Shown here: one piece after another, positions 41,514 to 50,235 of the stretch
Position numbering within the stretch: position 1 is the first letter of the stretch
Layout: each line of letters starts with the position of its first letter
DNA from: Rhodobiaceae bacterium
Lineage (GTDB): Bacteria > Pseudomonadota > Alphaproteobacteria > Parvibaculales > Parvibaculaceae
Assembly: GCA_021404525.1 (NCBI GenBank)
Contig: JAAWWE010000007.1
Location: 62,001 to 126,000, forward strand
Length of the DNA: 64,000 nucleotides
Reading direction: 5' to 3'
The notes under the pieces: generated by a model
The model's database searches: none
Told to the model about the DNA's origin: nothing
Seen by the model: only the letters and a program-made list of their open reading frames with translations
Program-made: the position numbers and the translations under genes

Positions 41514-43445
41514 TCACGGCGTGTACCAGATGGGTGAGGAGTAAGCGCGTTCCTGGATCGTGGCCGGACCCTCATATGGTGTAGGCTGGCCGAGCGCGAT
41601 GGCGTCCAGCTGCGAATGCCGGATGGTCGGGATCTGCAACACCCGCACATAATAGAACGCGCGCTGACTGGCATCGAATTCCGGGTCCGTCCAGACGCTG
41701 GAGAATTCCGCCGCCCCGATGGAGTTTTCAACCGCACCGGTTTCAAGGTCCACCGTATTGCCCACGGGTGGCAGTTTGCCGTCAGCCCCTGGTACGCGGT
41801 CATCAGACCACGCCACATCAAACACTTTCTCATGGGAGGTGCCGTCTGCGTCCACCCAGCCCTTGATGACCTGGACTCGGTCAAGATTCGCGTCCAATGG
41901 GTCTTTGGTGGCACGGATCAGAAGCTGTACACCCGTGTCCGATGGGGCGGTAGTGAGATTGCCCCCCATGGGCACACCGCCTGCATAACCCACACTTGCA
42001 AGGTCATCTGCGTCTGCGGCGCCCGCCTCATAGTTCCAGCCGCCAAACACGCGGAGCGACATGCGCGGGCCTGTTGTGGCATAGGTTTCCCGTCGAGCGA
42101 AGGCTTCGAAAATGCTTTCGCGGGTGTTCTCTTCGGCCCAGACAGCAGCCAGCCCTTGAGCGGAATAGTTCCAGCCGTCAAACGTATCGACGCCCGGCGT
42201 ATATTCGTTTTCCGCATCCGTTTCATCGGCGGCACGTTTGTTTTCAGGGATGGAGTCCTTCCCCATTTTGCCCCAGAAATTTGGTTCTTCGGCTGAGGCA
42301 ATGCTGGTATGCGCATCTGTCGAGCCAATGACACCGAACTGATAGGGGTTCACCCCGATCTCCTGTTCGATCTCCATGCCACGGCGGAGTCCGGACCGCA
42401 TGAAATCGCCCACAGCTGCCTGGAAGCCGGGCCCTTGTGGCTTTGGCTGCAGATAAAAGTTAAAGGGCTCAAAATCGGCAAACTCATCATCCGGCGACAG
42501 CGTCGGGTCGGTTTCCGAGTCGCCCTTCACCTGAGTGACTTCCACAATCGGTTCCCACTCCATCCGGGTGCGGGCAAACTCTGCTGTGATGGGCTCGCCA
42601 TTCAAGCGTGTGGTACTGAACATGTAGCCCTTAGAGAGATTGGGATTGTGGGGGATCGCCATGAAGCGCGCGCCGGTCTCTTCTTGAAGGGCAGCCAGAC
42701 CCTCCCAAAGCTGATGCGGGTAGGGCGCTTCGCCAGAGCCGACCGGGTCAATGCCCGCTGCCTGTTCACCGTTCAAAGTGGACATGACAACACGGTGGAG
42801 GTTCACGCCATTGTTGGTCTGGGTCCATTCCCACCCAATCATGGGCGAGAAGACGCCGGGTTCGTAATGCGCTTCCGCGGCCGCAACGGACTTGCCCCAC
42901 ATGTCCGCGCTGATGGCGTTCGCCACGTCTCTTGGAATGCCGACAACATCGCTGACGGCAATGTTCTGCATGCCGCCTGCAACGACGGGATCTTCCGTAT
43001 CTCCCGGTTCGATCACAGGAGGCGCAAAGCCGGTACTCACCACACTGTTAAGGTGTGTGGGCTGATCAATCGTGTCGCGCAGGCGGCCGAGCGCAAAAGT
43101 CGTGAACCAGCGCTGCCAGAACCAGGCCTCGTCCATTTCGGGATTGGTGCGGAAGATTTCGCCGATCACCCCAAGCGATTCCGCATGATCTGCCACCACC
43201 AGAAAATCAAGCGGCCGCTGCAACTGCACGCGGACCCGGTTGAACGGATGCACCACCGGCTCGCCCTTTGCGAGGCGGTAGGCTGTGTCCGGGTCGGCGG
43301 TGCGGTTCCCCGCGATAAAGGCATCGGTGGAATAGGAAGAGTGCAGATGCGTGTCCCCCCACAGCAATTGTGTCTCTGTTGCAGTGGCAGCGGTCGACAA
43401 GCTTGTGCTTGCTAGCAGGGCCGCGATCAGAATTGGTTTGCGCAT
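41514..43445 (-). CDS. Exported DUF3604 domain protein
   Basis: 643 aa. Signal peptide at residues 1-23 (ILIAALLASTSLSTAATA). The mature part opens with LLWGDTHLHSSYSTDAF and DFLVVADHAESLG, followed by IGWEWTQ, IPHNPNLSKG and GSTDAHTSIA: a PHP-like set of metal-binding His and Asp residues spread through the chain, as in DUF3604. Probably a periplasmic metal-dependent hydrolase of unknown substrate. ATG 43445 has GGGAG seven bases upstream; GTG 43448 is possible. Confidence 0.9.
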   Translation of the reverse strand: MRKPILIAALLASTSLSTAATATETQLLWGDTHLHSSYSTDAFIAGNRTADPDTAYRLAKGEPVVHPFNRVRVQLQRPLDFLVVADHAESLGVIGEIFRTNPEMDEAWFWQRWFTTFALGRLRDTIDQPTHLNSVVSTGFAPPVIEPGDTEDPVVAGGMQNIAVSDVVGIPRDVANAISADMWGKSVAAAEAHYEPGVFSPMIGWEWTQTNNGVNLHRVVMSTLNGEQAAGIDPVGSGEAPYPHQLWEGLAALQEETGARFMAIPHNPNLSKGYMFSTTRLNGEPITAEFARTRMEWEPIVEVTQVKGDSETDPTLSPDDEFADFEPFNFYLQPKPQGPGFQAAVGDFMRSGLRRGMEIEQEIGVNPYQFGVIGSTDAHTSIASAEEPNFWGKMGKDSIPENKRAADETDAENEYTPGVDTFDGWNYSAQGLAAVWAEENTRESIFEAFARRETYATTGPRMSLRVFGGWNYEAGAADADDLASVGYAGGVPMGGNLTTAPSDTGVQLLIRATKDPLDANLDRVQVIKGWVDADGTSHEKVFDVAWSDDRVPGADGKLPPVGNTVDLETGAVENSIGAAEFSSVWTDPEFDASQRAFYYVRVLQIPTIRHSQLDAIALGQPTPYEGPATIQERAYSSPIWYTP

Positions 43446-43571
43446 CACAAATCTCCCAGTCTTCTTTTCTTGGAGCAGTGTATAGGAAAGGTTGTGGCAT
43501 TAGTCATGCCATAATTATCTTATTCCTCAGAGTGGAATAGTTGATATTGGAGATTGATCGGCGCGCGAGGA

Positions 43572-44150
43572 TTACCGGCGGTAAATCGACATTACGGCGC
43601 CATTTCCTGTCGCCTCTGACTTCTTGAGCGACAGAGAAGAAGGCGGCACGCCCTCCTCAAAGAGCCGCCTGCCGGACCCAACCACCACCGGAAAGGTCCA
43701 GAGACGAAACTCATCAATAAGATCTTGTTTGAGCAGGGTCTGGATCAGATGGCCGCTGCCATGCACTTGCAGCAGAGGACCGTCCTCCTGCTTCAGGGCT
43801 GCAATCTGCTTGGCCACATCGCCAGAGAGCACGGTCGTGTTCTGCCAGGAGGGACTGGTGAGCGTGGAGGAGGCCACATATTTCGCAGCCCCATTCATGC
43901 GCGCGGCGGCTGGATCTTTCGGGTCTGCCTCCGGCCAATGCCCGGCAAAGAGGTCGTAGGTTTTGCGCCCGAAGAGCATGTCATAGGGAACGACCATGGC
44001 CTCGCGGCCAACCTGTTCCATCACGCCGTCCCAGCAGGGCTGTGCCCACCCACCTGCAGTGAATCCGTCGGATGGGTCCTCTTCCGGGGACGTCGGTCCC
44101 TGCATCACGCCGTCAAGACTGAGGAAGGTCAGGATCGCAAGCTCTCGCAT
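43572..44150 (-). CDS. RibD C-terminal/dihydrofolate-reductase-like protein
   Basis: 192 aa. AILTFLSLDGVMQGP start, GRKTYDLFAGHWP and GSGHLIQTLLKQDLIDEFRLWTFPVVVGSGRRLF match the dihydrofolate-reductase-fold family (YyaP/RibD C-terminal), NADPH-dependent reductases of unknown substrate. GGAGAGG precedes ATG 44150. Second gene after the DUF3237 gene on the same strand. Confidence 0.88.
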   Translation of the reverse strand: MRELAILTFLSLDGVMQGPTSPEEDPSDGFTAGGWAQPCWDGVMEQVGREAMVVPYDMLFGRKTYDLFAGHWPEADPKDPAAARMNGAAKYVASSTLTSPSWQNTTVLSGDVAKQIAALKQEDGPLLQVHGSGHLIQTLLKQDLIDEFRLWTFPVVVGSGRRLFEEGVPPSSLSLKKSEATGNGAVMSIYRR

Positions 44151-44188
44151 GGGGCCTCTCCGTGATGTGGGGGATGGTTGGCTGATTT

Positions 44189-44662
44189 TTACTTCAGCGC
44201 ATAGACCTTGTAGGCAACGCCTTTGGCGGTCAGGCGTCCAATGCCGACAGCCACCACATGATTGAGCCAGGCATAGGGCCCGTCCATGGCCGCCTCAAAA
44301 AGCGGATTGGTGCGGAAATAATAGGTTGAAGGATCGAGGGCCTCGCGGGCGTCCCGGTCGCCAAGCGCACCCATCTGTTCCGGCGGCAGGATGATCCGGC
44401 CTCCATAGTAGACATAGATATTGTGCCCATCGTCTGTGGTGAGCGCTGCGCGCACGTCAATCTTGAGGGACCCATCAGCGCGGGCAAGCACCCAGTCCCC
44501 GCCAGACGCTGGCATGGTGCCTTTGACTTTCGGTCCTTCAAATGTGCCCCCTTCTACATGCGCGATCATGCGCATGCCCTCGGGCACCCCACCGATCACG
44601 AGGTTAGGCTCGCGAAGGACCGCATCAATCTCAAAAAGAAACTCAGTTTCCAGCGTGCTCAT
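44189..44662 (-). CDS. DUF3237 domain protein
   Basis: 157 aa. The conserved GGTFEGPKVKGTMPASGGDW and YYFRTNPLFEAA with WLNHVVAVGIGR match DUF3237 (YfnB-like beta-barrel), function unknown. CAGGAG precedes ATG 44662; a longer in-frame start reads into the efflux gene and is rejected. Confidence 0.88.
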   Translation of the reverse strand: MSTLETEFLFEIDAVLREPNLVIGGVPEGMRMIAHVEGGTFEGPKVKGTMPASGGDWVLARADGSLKIDVRAALTTDDGHNIYVYYGGRIILPPEQMGALGDRDAREALDPSTYYFRTNPLFEAAMDGPYAWLNHVVAVGIGRLTAKGVAYKVYALK

Positions 44663-44726
44663 ATTTTTTCTCCTGGGCGGGTGTCGAATGTCGTTATTGC
44701 CTGACCTTAAGCGGCACTGTCTCCTC

Positions 44727-45899
44727 CTACAACCGTCGCGCGAGAGCCAGAAGAGCAAGACTGCCGGAGCCAAGCAGGAAGGTCGCCAGAGCCACCGGCA
44801 TCAACCCATAGGGTGCGAGAAACGGCGCAACACTTGCGGCCCCCGCGCCAGCAAGGGCGACGCAAAGAAAATTGAGCAGTGACGAGGCGCGTGCGCCATG
44901 AGTAGGCACAATGTCCATGGCCTTTGTGAAACCGGCCCCGCTCCGGATGCCATGTCCCGCGTCAAACACTGCAACGAGAAAGGCCACCGCGAGCCAGCCT
45001 GGAGCGTTCGCCCATCCCGCATACGCCAGCAGAGCAGTACCCCCAATGAGCTGGGTGACTGAGCCGGTTAGAATGAAGTCATCTGTCTTGAAGTGATGCA
45101 CCAACAATCCAGTTCCGTTGGCGCCCGCAATATAGGCGGAGATGATGATCACCTGTGTGAGCAGAAAGGCGGTCGTGTCTCCACCCAGATGCGCCGTGAT
45201 GAGATAAGGCGAACTCAAGACAAAGGTGAGTAGACCCGCAAATCCCATCGCCTGACTGCCCACATAGGCGAGATATTTGCCATGGGTGAGCAACCGTCCA
45301 TAGCCGCGCACCACCGGCCAAAGGTCCGTCTCGTGACTTTCCGGCCTGTCGTTCGGTATCGTGAAACCCACAGCGGGCACCAGCAGCAGGCCGACGCCTG
45401 CGATGAGCCAGAAAATGGACTGCCAGCCCCAGGCGGCCATCATGAGCGCACCGAGCGCAGGGGCAATGACCGGGATCAAGCCGAAGAGCGAGGAGAAAAT
45501 CGACATGGCACGCACACTCCGGGCTTCATCGTAGAGCGAGCGAATGAGCGCAGGCGCAACAGAATTGCCGGACGCTGCCGCGCACCCTTGCAGCACCCGC
45601 CCTGCGATCAGCACCTCAGGCGTGGTGGCCATGGCACAAAGCACGGACGCTGGCACAAAAATCGCGAGCCCCCCCAACAGCACCGCGCGGCGCGAATAGA
45701 GATCCGCGAGTGCCCCGAACAACAGCATCGAGGTAGCAAAGCCAAACGAAAATCCGGCAAGCGTCCATTGAGCTTCGACCACTGTTGCGCCCAGCTGTTC
45801 AGGGAGGAGTGGAATGGCCGGCAGGTGAAAGTCAAATGCAGACCCACCAAGCATTGCCGTCGCCAGAACAATCGTGACGATCCATCCTGTATGGGTCAC
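44727..45899 (-). CDS. Bcr/CflA-type MFS efflux transporter (copy 2)
   Basis: 390 aa, 12 membrane segments. After helix 1, FDFHLPAIPLLPEQLGA and the loop-2 motif GALADLYSRRAVLLGG match drug:H+ antiporters of the Bcr/CflA group. Start GTG 45899 overlaps the previous stop by four bases (GTGA), which couples the two transporters. They are clearly paralogous (DARSVRAMS/DEARAVHAIS; NDRPESH/DDRPESH). They may work alone or as a pair. Confidence 0.9.
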   Translation of the reverse strand: MTHTGWIVTIVLATAMLGGSAFDFHLPAIPLLPEQLGATVVEAQWTLAGFSFGFATSMLLFGALADLYSRRAVLLGGLAIFVPASVLCAMATTPEVLIAGRVLQGCAAASGNSVAPALIRSLYDEARSVRAMSIFSSLFGLIPVIAPALGALMMAAWGWQSIFWLIAGVGLLLVPAVGFTIPNDRPESHETDLWPVVRGYGRLLTHGKYLAYVGSQAMGFAGLLTFVLSSPYLITAHLGGDTTAFLLTQVIIISAYIAGANGTGLLVHHFKTDDFILTGSVTQLIGGTALLAYAGWANAPGWLAVAFLVAVFDAGHGIRSGAGFTKAMDIVPTHGARASSLLNFLCVALAGAGAASVAPFLAPYGLMPVALATFLLGSGSLALLALARRL

Positions 45900-47107
45900 G
45901 ATCCCCCCGCTTTCTCCTTGATGAGCGGTAGCACCGCGAGGGCTGCAAGGCTCATGATCAGCATGGCGGCCCCGGCACTCCATACACCGTCATCCAGGAA
46001 CGGCGCGACTGCGCCGGTGCCAACAGCTGAGAGCCCCATCGAAAAGAAAATGATGAGTGAAGACGCCCGCGCGCCATAAGCGGGCACCGCATCAATCGCG
46101 CGGGAAAACCCTGCGCCACCACGCAGCCCCAAACCTATGCAATAGGGCACTCCACCAAGTGCGAAGCCCAACCAATGAACAGGGAAGAGGAATGCATAGA
46201 TGAGCAAAGCAAGCGCGCTCGCGATCTGGATCCAGTTCCCAATCCAGATAAGCTGGTCGGCGGTGACGCGGCGCATCAATCGCCCGGTTGTGTTGGCCGC
46301 GATCAGAAAGACACTCACCCACATGATCTGGGAATAGACATATTCAGCTGGTCCCCCTTCCATATGGGTAACGATGAGTGTCGGCGTGGAAAAGACGACC
46401 GCGAGCAAACCCCCGAGTGAGAATCCATGACTCACCGCATAGCCCATAAAACGCTTGTGTTTGAGCAGGGTGAAGAAACCCATGAGCACCGGCCAGATGC
46501 TGGTATGGTGGCTCTCAGGACGATCATCAGGCACCACAATTACGGCGGCGATGAGCAAGGGTACACCCGCAATGACGATCACCCAGAAGTTCGCCTCCCA
46601 GCCAAACTGAGAGAAGATCCACGCACCCAGAATCGGCGCGAAAGCCGGAATGATGGCGTCAATCCCACCAATGACGGAGATGGCATGTACGGCGCGTGCC
46701 TCATCGAATAAAGGCTTGATCATCGGCACAGTAAGGGCGGCCGAAGCACTTGCTGAGAAGCCTTGTGCAAAGCGGGCCAGCGCGAGGCTTTCGGCTGTGC
46801 CGGACACCGCACACCAGAGCGATGCGGGAACGAACACAAAGAGCGATCCAACAAGAACCCATCGACGGTTCCAGAGATCCCCAGCGGCGCCGAACAAGAT
46901 CTGCGAGATAGCAAACCCGGCACTGAAAGTCACAAGCGTGAACTGTACGGCTTCAATTGAGGTGCCGAAAATTTCCGGCATATAGGGGACGGAGGGCAAA
47001 TAGAGGTCGGTCGCTGCAAGTGCCAGCATGTTGGCGGCAACGATGGTGATGATAATCGCAAGGCGGGTCGTAGGTGAGACCTGGGATGACTTCTCTGACT
47101 GAGACAT
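45896..47107 (-). CDS. Bcr/CflA-type MFS efflux transporter (copy 1)
   Basis: 403 aa, 12 membrane segments, ATDLYLPSVPYMPEIFG after helix 1 and GAAGDLWNRRWVLVGS in loop 2-3. ATG 47107 begins the family-like N-terminus; the in-frame extension to 47257 crosses a terminator and is not protein-like. Upstream on the same strand lie a promoter, a 27-codon leader ORF and an intrinsic terminator, so expression is probably set by transcription attenuation, perhaps sensing ribosome stalling by a drug. Confidence 0.9.
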   Translation of the reverse strand: MSQSEKSSQVSPTTRLAIIITIVAANMLALAATDLYLPSVPYMPEIFGTSIEAVQFTLVTFSAGFAISQILFGAAGDLWNRRWVLVGSLFVFVPASLWCAVSGTAESLALARFAQGFSASASAALTVPMIKPLFDEARAVHAISVIGGIDAIIPAFAPILGAWIFSQFGWEANFWVIVIAGVPLLIAAVIVVPDDRPESHHTSIWPVLMGFFTLLKHKRFMGYAVSHGFSLGGLLAVVFSTPTLIVTHMEGGPAEYVYSQIMWVSVFLIAANTTGRLMRRVTADQLIWIGNWIQIASALALLIYAFLFPVHWLGFALGGVPYCIGLGLRGGAGFSRAIDAVPAYGARASSLIIFFSMGLSAVGTGAVAPFLDDGVWSAGAAMLIMSLAALAVLPLIKEKAGGS

Positions 47108-47124
47108 AAGGCTAGTCCTGAAAC

Positions 47125-47149
47125 GAAAAAAGCCCGGCAAAACCGGGCT
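47125..47149 (-). terminator. Attenuator-type terminator in the leader of the efflux operon
   Basis: On the - strand: AGCCCGG, loop TTTTG, CCGGGCT, then six T residues, ending 18 bases before ATG 47107 and after the leader ORF. A terminator directly before a start codon has little other use than attenuation. Confidence 0.75.
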
Positions 47150-47177
47150 CTGACTGAATAGAAGAGGGTGTGGTTTG

Positions 47178-47261
47178 CTACTTAGGAGGCGCGCACGAAC
47201 GTACGACCGGCTTGCATGCGCCGACCGCGGATTCGAGATACATATTTTGAAAACCACACAT
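47178..47261 (-). CDS. Putative 27-residue leader peptide of the efflux operon
   Basis: MCGFQNMYLESAVG then ACKPVVRSCAPPK and TAG. An internal ATG at 47243 would give 21 residues. Inside it the RNA can form GCGCATG / CGTGCGC, a pause-type hairpin, before the terminator. Short, ahead of an attenuator and behind a promoter, it looks like a regulatory uORF for antibiotic-induced efflux. Translation is not proven: the upstream AGGTG is a weak, distant ribosome-binding site. Confidence 0.45.
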   Translation of the reverse strand: MCGFQNMYLESAVGACKPVVRSCAPPK

Positions 47262-47296
47262 GTGAGGTCTCACACCTATTCGTTTGACTGCGTGCG

Positions 47297-47325
47297 ACTA
47301 TGACGAGCACGTCGAAGCAAGTCAA
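47297..47325 (-). promoter_or_regulatory. Sigma70-type promoter for the leader/efflux transcript
   Basis: On the - strand TTGACT (47320-47325), 17-bp spacer, CATAGT (47297-47302), about 36 bp before the leader ATG. It overlaps the end of the thioesterase gene. Confidence 0.55.
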
Positions 47326-47744
47326 CTGGCCATAAGATAGACACCACGTCCAGAAGCGAGAAGTCTCCCACGCCCGTCAAAGACTTTGGTCTCCGCGGTC
47401 GAGACTTTGGAACCCAGCTTGATGACGGACGCTTCTGCAGTCATGTCCCCCGGTCCTGCGGGGCGGTGATAGTCCACCCGAAGATCCACCGTTGCGATGG
47501 AGATGCTTCCCGTCGTCAGAACAGAATAGAGACCGAGAAGGTCAATGACGGAGGCGAGAATGCCACCATGCACTGTTGGCGGATTGGGGTTGGAAACAAG
47601 CTCCTCTTTCCAGGGCAGCGAAATGCACATACGCCCCTCCTCAACCTCAGTAACCCGAATGCCGAGCCAGCGCTGGAACGGCGACACATCTATGCGCTCC
47701 TGCCATGTTTCGAGTATTGCTTGTTCTGTTGATTGATCCGCCAT
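47322..47744 (-). CDS. PaaI-type thioesterase
   Basis: 140 aa, hotdog fold. The active-site block PTVHGGILASVIDLLGLYSV and the following VDLRVDYHRPAGPGDM are canonical. It hydrolyses acyl- or aryl-CoA in the cytoplasm. Third gene of a - strand series after the Gfo/Idh/MocA and glycosyltransferase genes (27-bp gap to the latter). Confidence 0.9.
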   Translation of the reverse strand: MADQSTEQAILETWQERIDVSPFQRWLGIRVTEVEEGRMCISLPWKEELVSNPNPPTVHGGILASVIDLLGLYSVLTTGSISIATVDLRVDYHRPAGPGDMTAEASVIKLGSKVSTAETKVFDGRGRLLASGRGVYLMAS

Positions 47745-47771
47745 CCGTCATCCCCCATTTCGGGGAGGAGC

Positions 47772-49037
47772 TTAGACCGGCCTGTCACCCCTGGCCAATC
47801 GGTCAATCAGATCAACAGCAGTCGAAACACCGTCTTCTTTCGCAAGCTCATGTGCGATTGTCTCCGCATGGGAGGCGAAGGACTTGTCTTTCACTATTCC
47901 GCGCAGTGCATGGGCGAGCTTGTCGGACGTCATCTTTTTCTGCGGCAGGGGCGGCAAGCCAGCGCCCAGATCAGCGACCCGGTGTCCCCAAAAAGGTTGA
48001 TCACCAAAATAGGGAGCAACAAGCTGCGGTTTCCCCGCTTTAAAAGCAGCCGCTGTCGTGCCCGCACCACCATGATGCACAATGGCACTCATGAGTGGGA
48101 ACAGCTTGTCGTGGGGGGCGCCATCAATCGCAAAGACCGTTTCGGGCAGGTCCTCAGCTGTAAGGCCTCCCCAGCCGGTGGCGATCACGCCGCGATATTC
48201 GGCTTTGCTTAGCGCTTCTATCACCAGTCGGGCTTTCGCTTCCGGGTCTTTGTCCGTCATGCTGCCAAAACCCACATAGACGGGCGGTGGACCGGCGTCG
48301 AGGAACGCCTGCAGATCGTCCGGTGGTATCCAGCCTGACGTGTCATCAAGGAACCAGTAGCCGGTGACATAGGCTGACTCCGGCCAGTCAGTCGGTCGCG
48401 GCACCACATGTTCTGAAAAAGCATGCAGAACCGGGAGTGTCTTGCCTTTGATCTCTCCACCACGGGCGAAGCGAGGCAGCGGCGGCAGACCAAGTGTGCC
48501 GGTCCGCCAGGCATTCAACTGTTTGTAGAACATGGCCCGCTGTGCCCGGATCGCCCCATAGGTCCATCGGTTAAGACGCCTTCCCAGAATGCCATTGCCA
48601 AGACCCGCGATGGCAAAATCACCGGTCGGCACAATAATCGGTTGCAAAGCCGTTTGAATGACAGGAATGCCCAGCGCTTCGCCAAGGTCCGTCGCGACGG
48701 GTACTTTCGGATGATAGAGAATGAGGTCTGCGCCTTTGGTGGCCTGCGTGCTGCCCTCAATAATCTCAGCTGTAACTTTCTGGCTGATATCGCGGAAGTT
48801 TCGAAGGATGGCAAAGAGAGAGCCGGAGATCAGGTCGCGCCCTTCTGGGGATTGCAAGAGCGCCTGAAGATCCAGCCCGCCTGAGACATAGCCGAAACCA
48901 AAGCCTTGCACCCAGTCGGCGAAATTCTCCGGGCCACTGATGACAACATCATGTCCTGCAGCGCGCAGACCAAGGGCCAGCGCGACATAGGGTTGCATGT
49001 CGCCTCGTGTCCCAAGGGTGAGGATCGCAATCCGCAT
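47772..49037 (-). CDS. Glycosyltransferase, UGT/sterol glucosyltransferase type
   Basis: 421 aa. GT-B fold, N-terminus RIAILTLGTRGDMQPYVALA as in GT1/GT28 sterol glucosyltransferases; the C-terminal nucleotide-sugar signature HHGGAGTTAAAFKAGKPQLV, PYFGDQPFWGHRV follows. It transfers a sugar from a UDP- or TDP-sugar to a lipid or small hydrophobic acceptor. GGGAGG precedes ATG 49037. Confidence 0.9.
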   Translation of the reverse strand: MRIAILTLGTRGDMQPYVALALGLRAAGHDVVISGPENFADWVQGFGFGYVSGGLDLQALLQSPEGRDLISGSLFAILRNFRDISQKVTAEIIEGSTQATKGADLILYHPKVPVATDLGEALGIPVIQTALQPIIVPTGDFAIAGLGNGILGRRLNRWTYGAIRAQRAMFYKQLNAWRTGTLGLPPLPRFARGGEIKGKTLPVLHAFSEHVVPRPTDWPESAYVTGYWFLDDTSGWIPPDDLQAFLDAGPPPVYVGFGSMTDKDPEAKARLVIEALSKAEYRGVIATGWGGLTAEDLPETVFAIDGAPHDKLFPLMSAIVHHGGAGTTAAAFKAGKPQLVAPYFGDQPFWGHRVADLGAGLPPLPQKKMTSDKLAHALRGIVKDKSFASHAETIAHELAKEDGVSTAVDLIDRLARGDRPV

Positions 49038-49101
49038 GGTGGCCTCCCGGTTCGCCAATCTTATGGCGCCTGAAAGTCTGCCATCAACTTGGGGCTTTTG
49101 A

Positions 49102-50169
49102 CTAGAGGCCGAACTCACTCATAAGCACGGGACGGCCTTCATCGATGGAGCGGTGTGCGGCGAGCCCCATGGCGACCGCTTTGAGGCCATCTTCAGCGCT
49201 GACCTTGGGCGCAGACCCTTCGGTAATTGCTTTCTGGAAATCGAGATGTTGAAAATAGCTGGCACCGTGATGATATCCCGCTTTCAAGACCGCCTCATCA
49301 ACCGGCACGTGAATGGTTTGAACATCTTTTGGGTCCCTGGGCGCCAGCGTCACGTTCCCATCGGGAATATGACATTCCGCCTTTCCGACATGGCCAACGG
49401 CGCTCAACTCTTCCTGATGGCGGGAGCCTTCCGCAAACATGCAGAGGTCATGCATCGCCCGCACCCCATTGTCGAAATCCACGATGACAAAGGCATTGTC
49501 GAGAATATCGGGTGTCTCGCCACCATAGGTTTCATCCAGATGATTCACGTCCTGGGCCCCGCTCGCATAGACGCGCACTGGCTCCGCCTGCACCACATGA
49601 CGCATCATATCGAAATAGTGGCAACTTTTTTCGACCAGGGTCCCACCTGTGTTTCGGCTGAACCGGTTCCAGTCACCGACCTTCGGCAGAAAAGGGAAGC
49701 GGTGCTCACGAATGGCGAACATTTTGAGTGTCCCGACGGTACCGCCATGCACTTCCTCCACAAACCGCGTCACCGGGGGCATGTAACGATACTCCATCCC
49801 AACCCAGAACACGCCTTTGTGGGACGCCGCTCGCCGTGTCACTTCCTGGGCATCTTCCAGAGTGGTGCAGAGCGGCTTCTCGCACAGAACATGCAGATCT
49901 GTTGCCCAGATGTCCTCCAGCACGCTTGCATGGGTAAAATTGGGGCTTGCGATGACGAGCGCATCAACCCTGTCTGAGGCCAGCAGGTCCCGATGATCGG
50001 TGAAAACATCCACATCATGTGTGAGTGTTGAGGTGGCCCAGTCTCGTGATCCCTCGTGAGGGTCCGAGATCGCTGTCACCACTGCATCATCTGTAATGGC
50101 GATATTCATGATGTGCTCAATGCCCATCATGCCTGTCCCGATGATTCCATACCGCAGGGGGTTCACCAT
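49102..50169 (-). CDS. Gfo/Idh/MocA family oxidoreductase
   Basis: 355 aa. N-terminal Rossmann fold GIIGTGMMGIEH, then LVIASPNFTHASV and the family hallmark HVLCEKPLC. The C-terminal domain holds GGTLVEKSCHYFDMMRHV with the usual catalytic-type His. NAD(P)-dependent oxidoreductase, probably on a sugar or cyclitol. First gene of the series with the glycosyltransferase 64 bp downstream, so a role in sugar-acceptor synthesis is possible. Confidence 0.92.
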   Translation of the reverse strand: MVNPLRYGIIGTGMMGIEHIMNIAITDDAVVTAISDPHEGSRDWATSTLTHDVDVFTDHRDLLASDRVDALVIASPNFTHASVLEDIWATDLHVLCEKPLCTTLEDAQEVTRRAASHKGVFWVGMEYRYMPPVTRFVEEVHGGTVGTLKMFAIREHRFPFLPKVGDWNRFSRNTGGTLVEKSCHYFDMMRHVVQAEPVRVYASGAQDVNHLDETYGGETPDILDNAFVIVDFDNGVRAMHDLCMFAEGSRHQEELSAVGHVGKAECHIPDGNVTLAPRDPKDVQTIHVPVDEAVLKAGYHHGASYFQHLDFQKAITEGSAPKVSAEDGLKAVAMGLAAHRSIDEGRPVLMSEFGL

Positions 50170-50235
50170 ATTGAAAGACCTTTTCTGACCAAATCGTCCC
50201 GTGACAGCGGGGGCAGAGTAGATACACTCAGGCCC

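Noticed and set aside
42309-43415. 368-codon + strand ORF opposite the DUF3604 gene
   Set aside because: The opposite strand encodes a full-length, motif-bearing exported protein; the long antisense frame reflects GC-rich codon bias.
47107-47257. In-frame N-terminal extension of the first Bcr/CflA transporter to 47257
   Set aside because: It would be translated through an intrinsic terminator, is not like any transporter N-terminus, and runs over the leader ORF in another frame.
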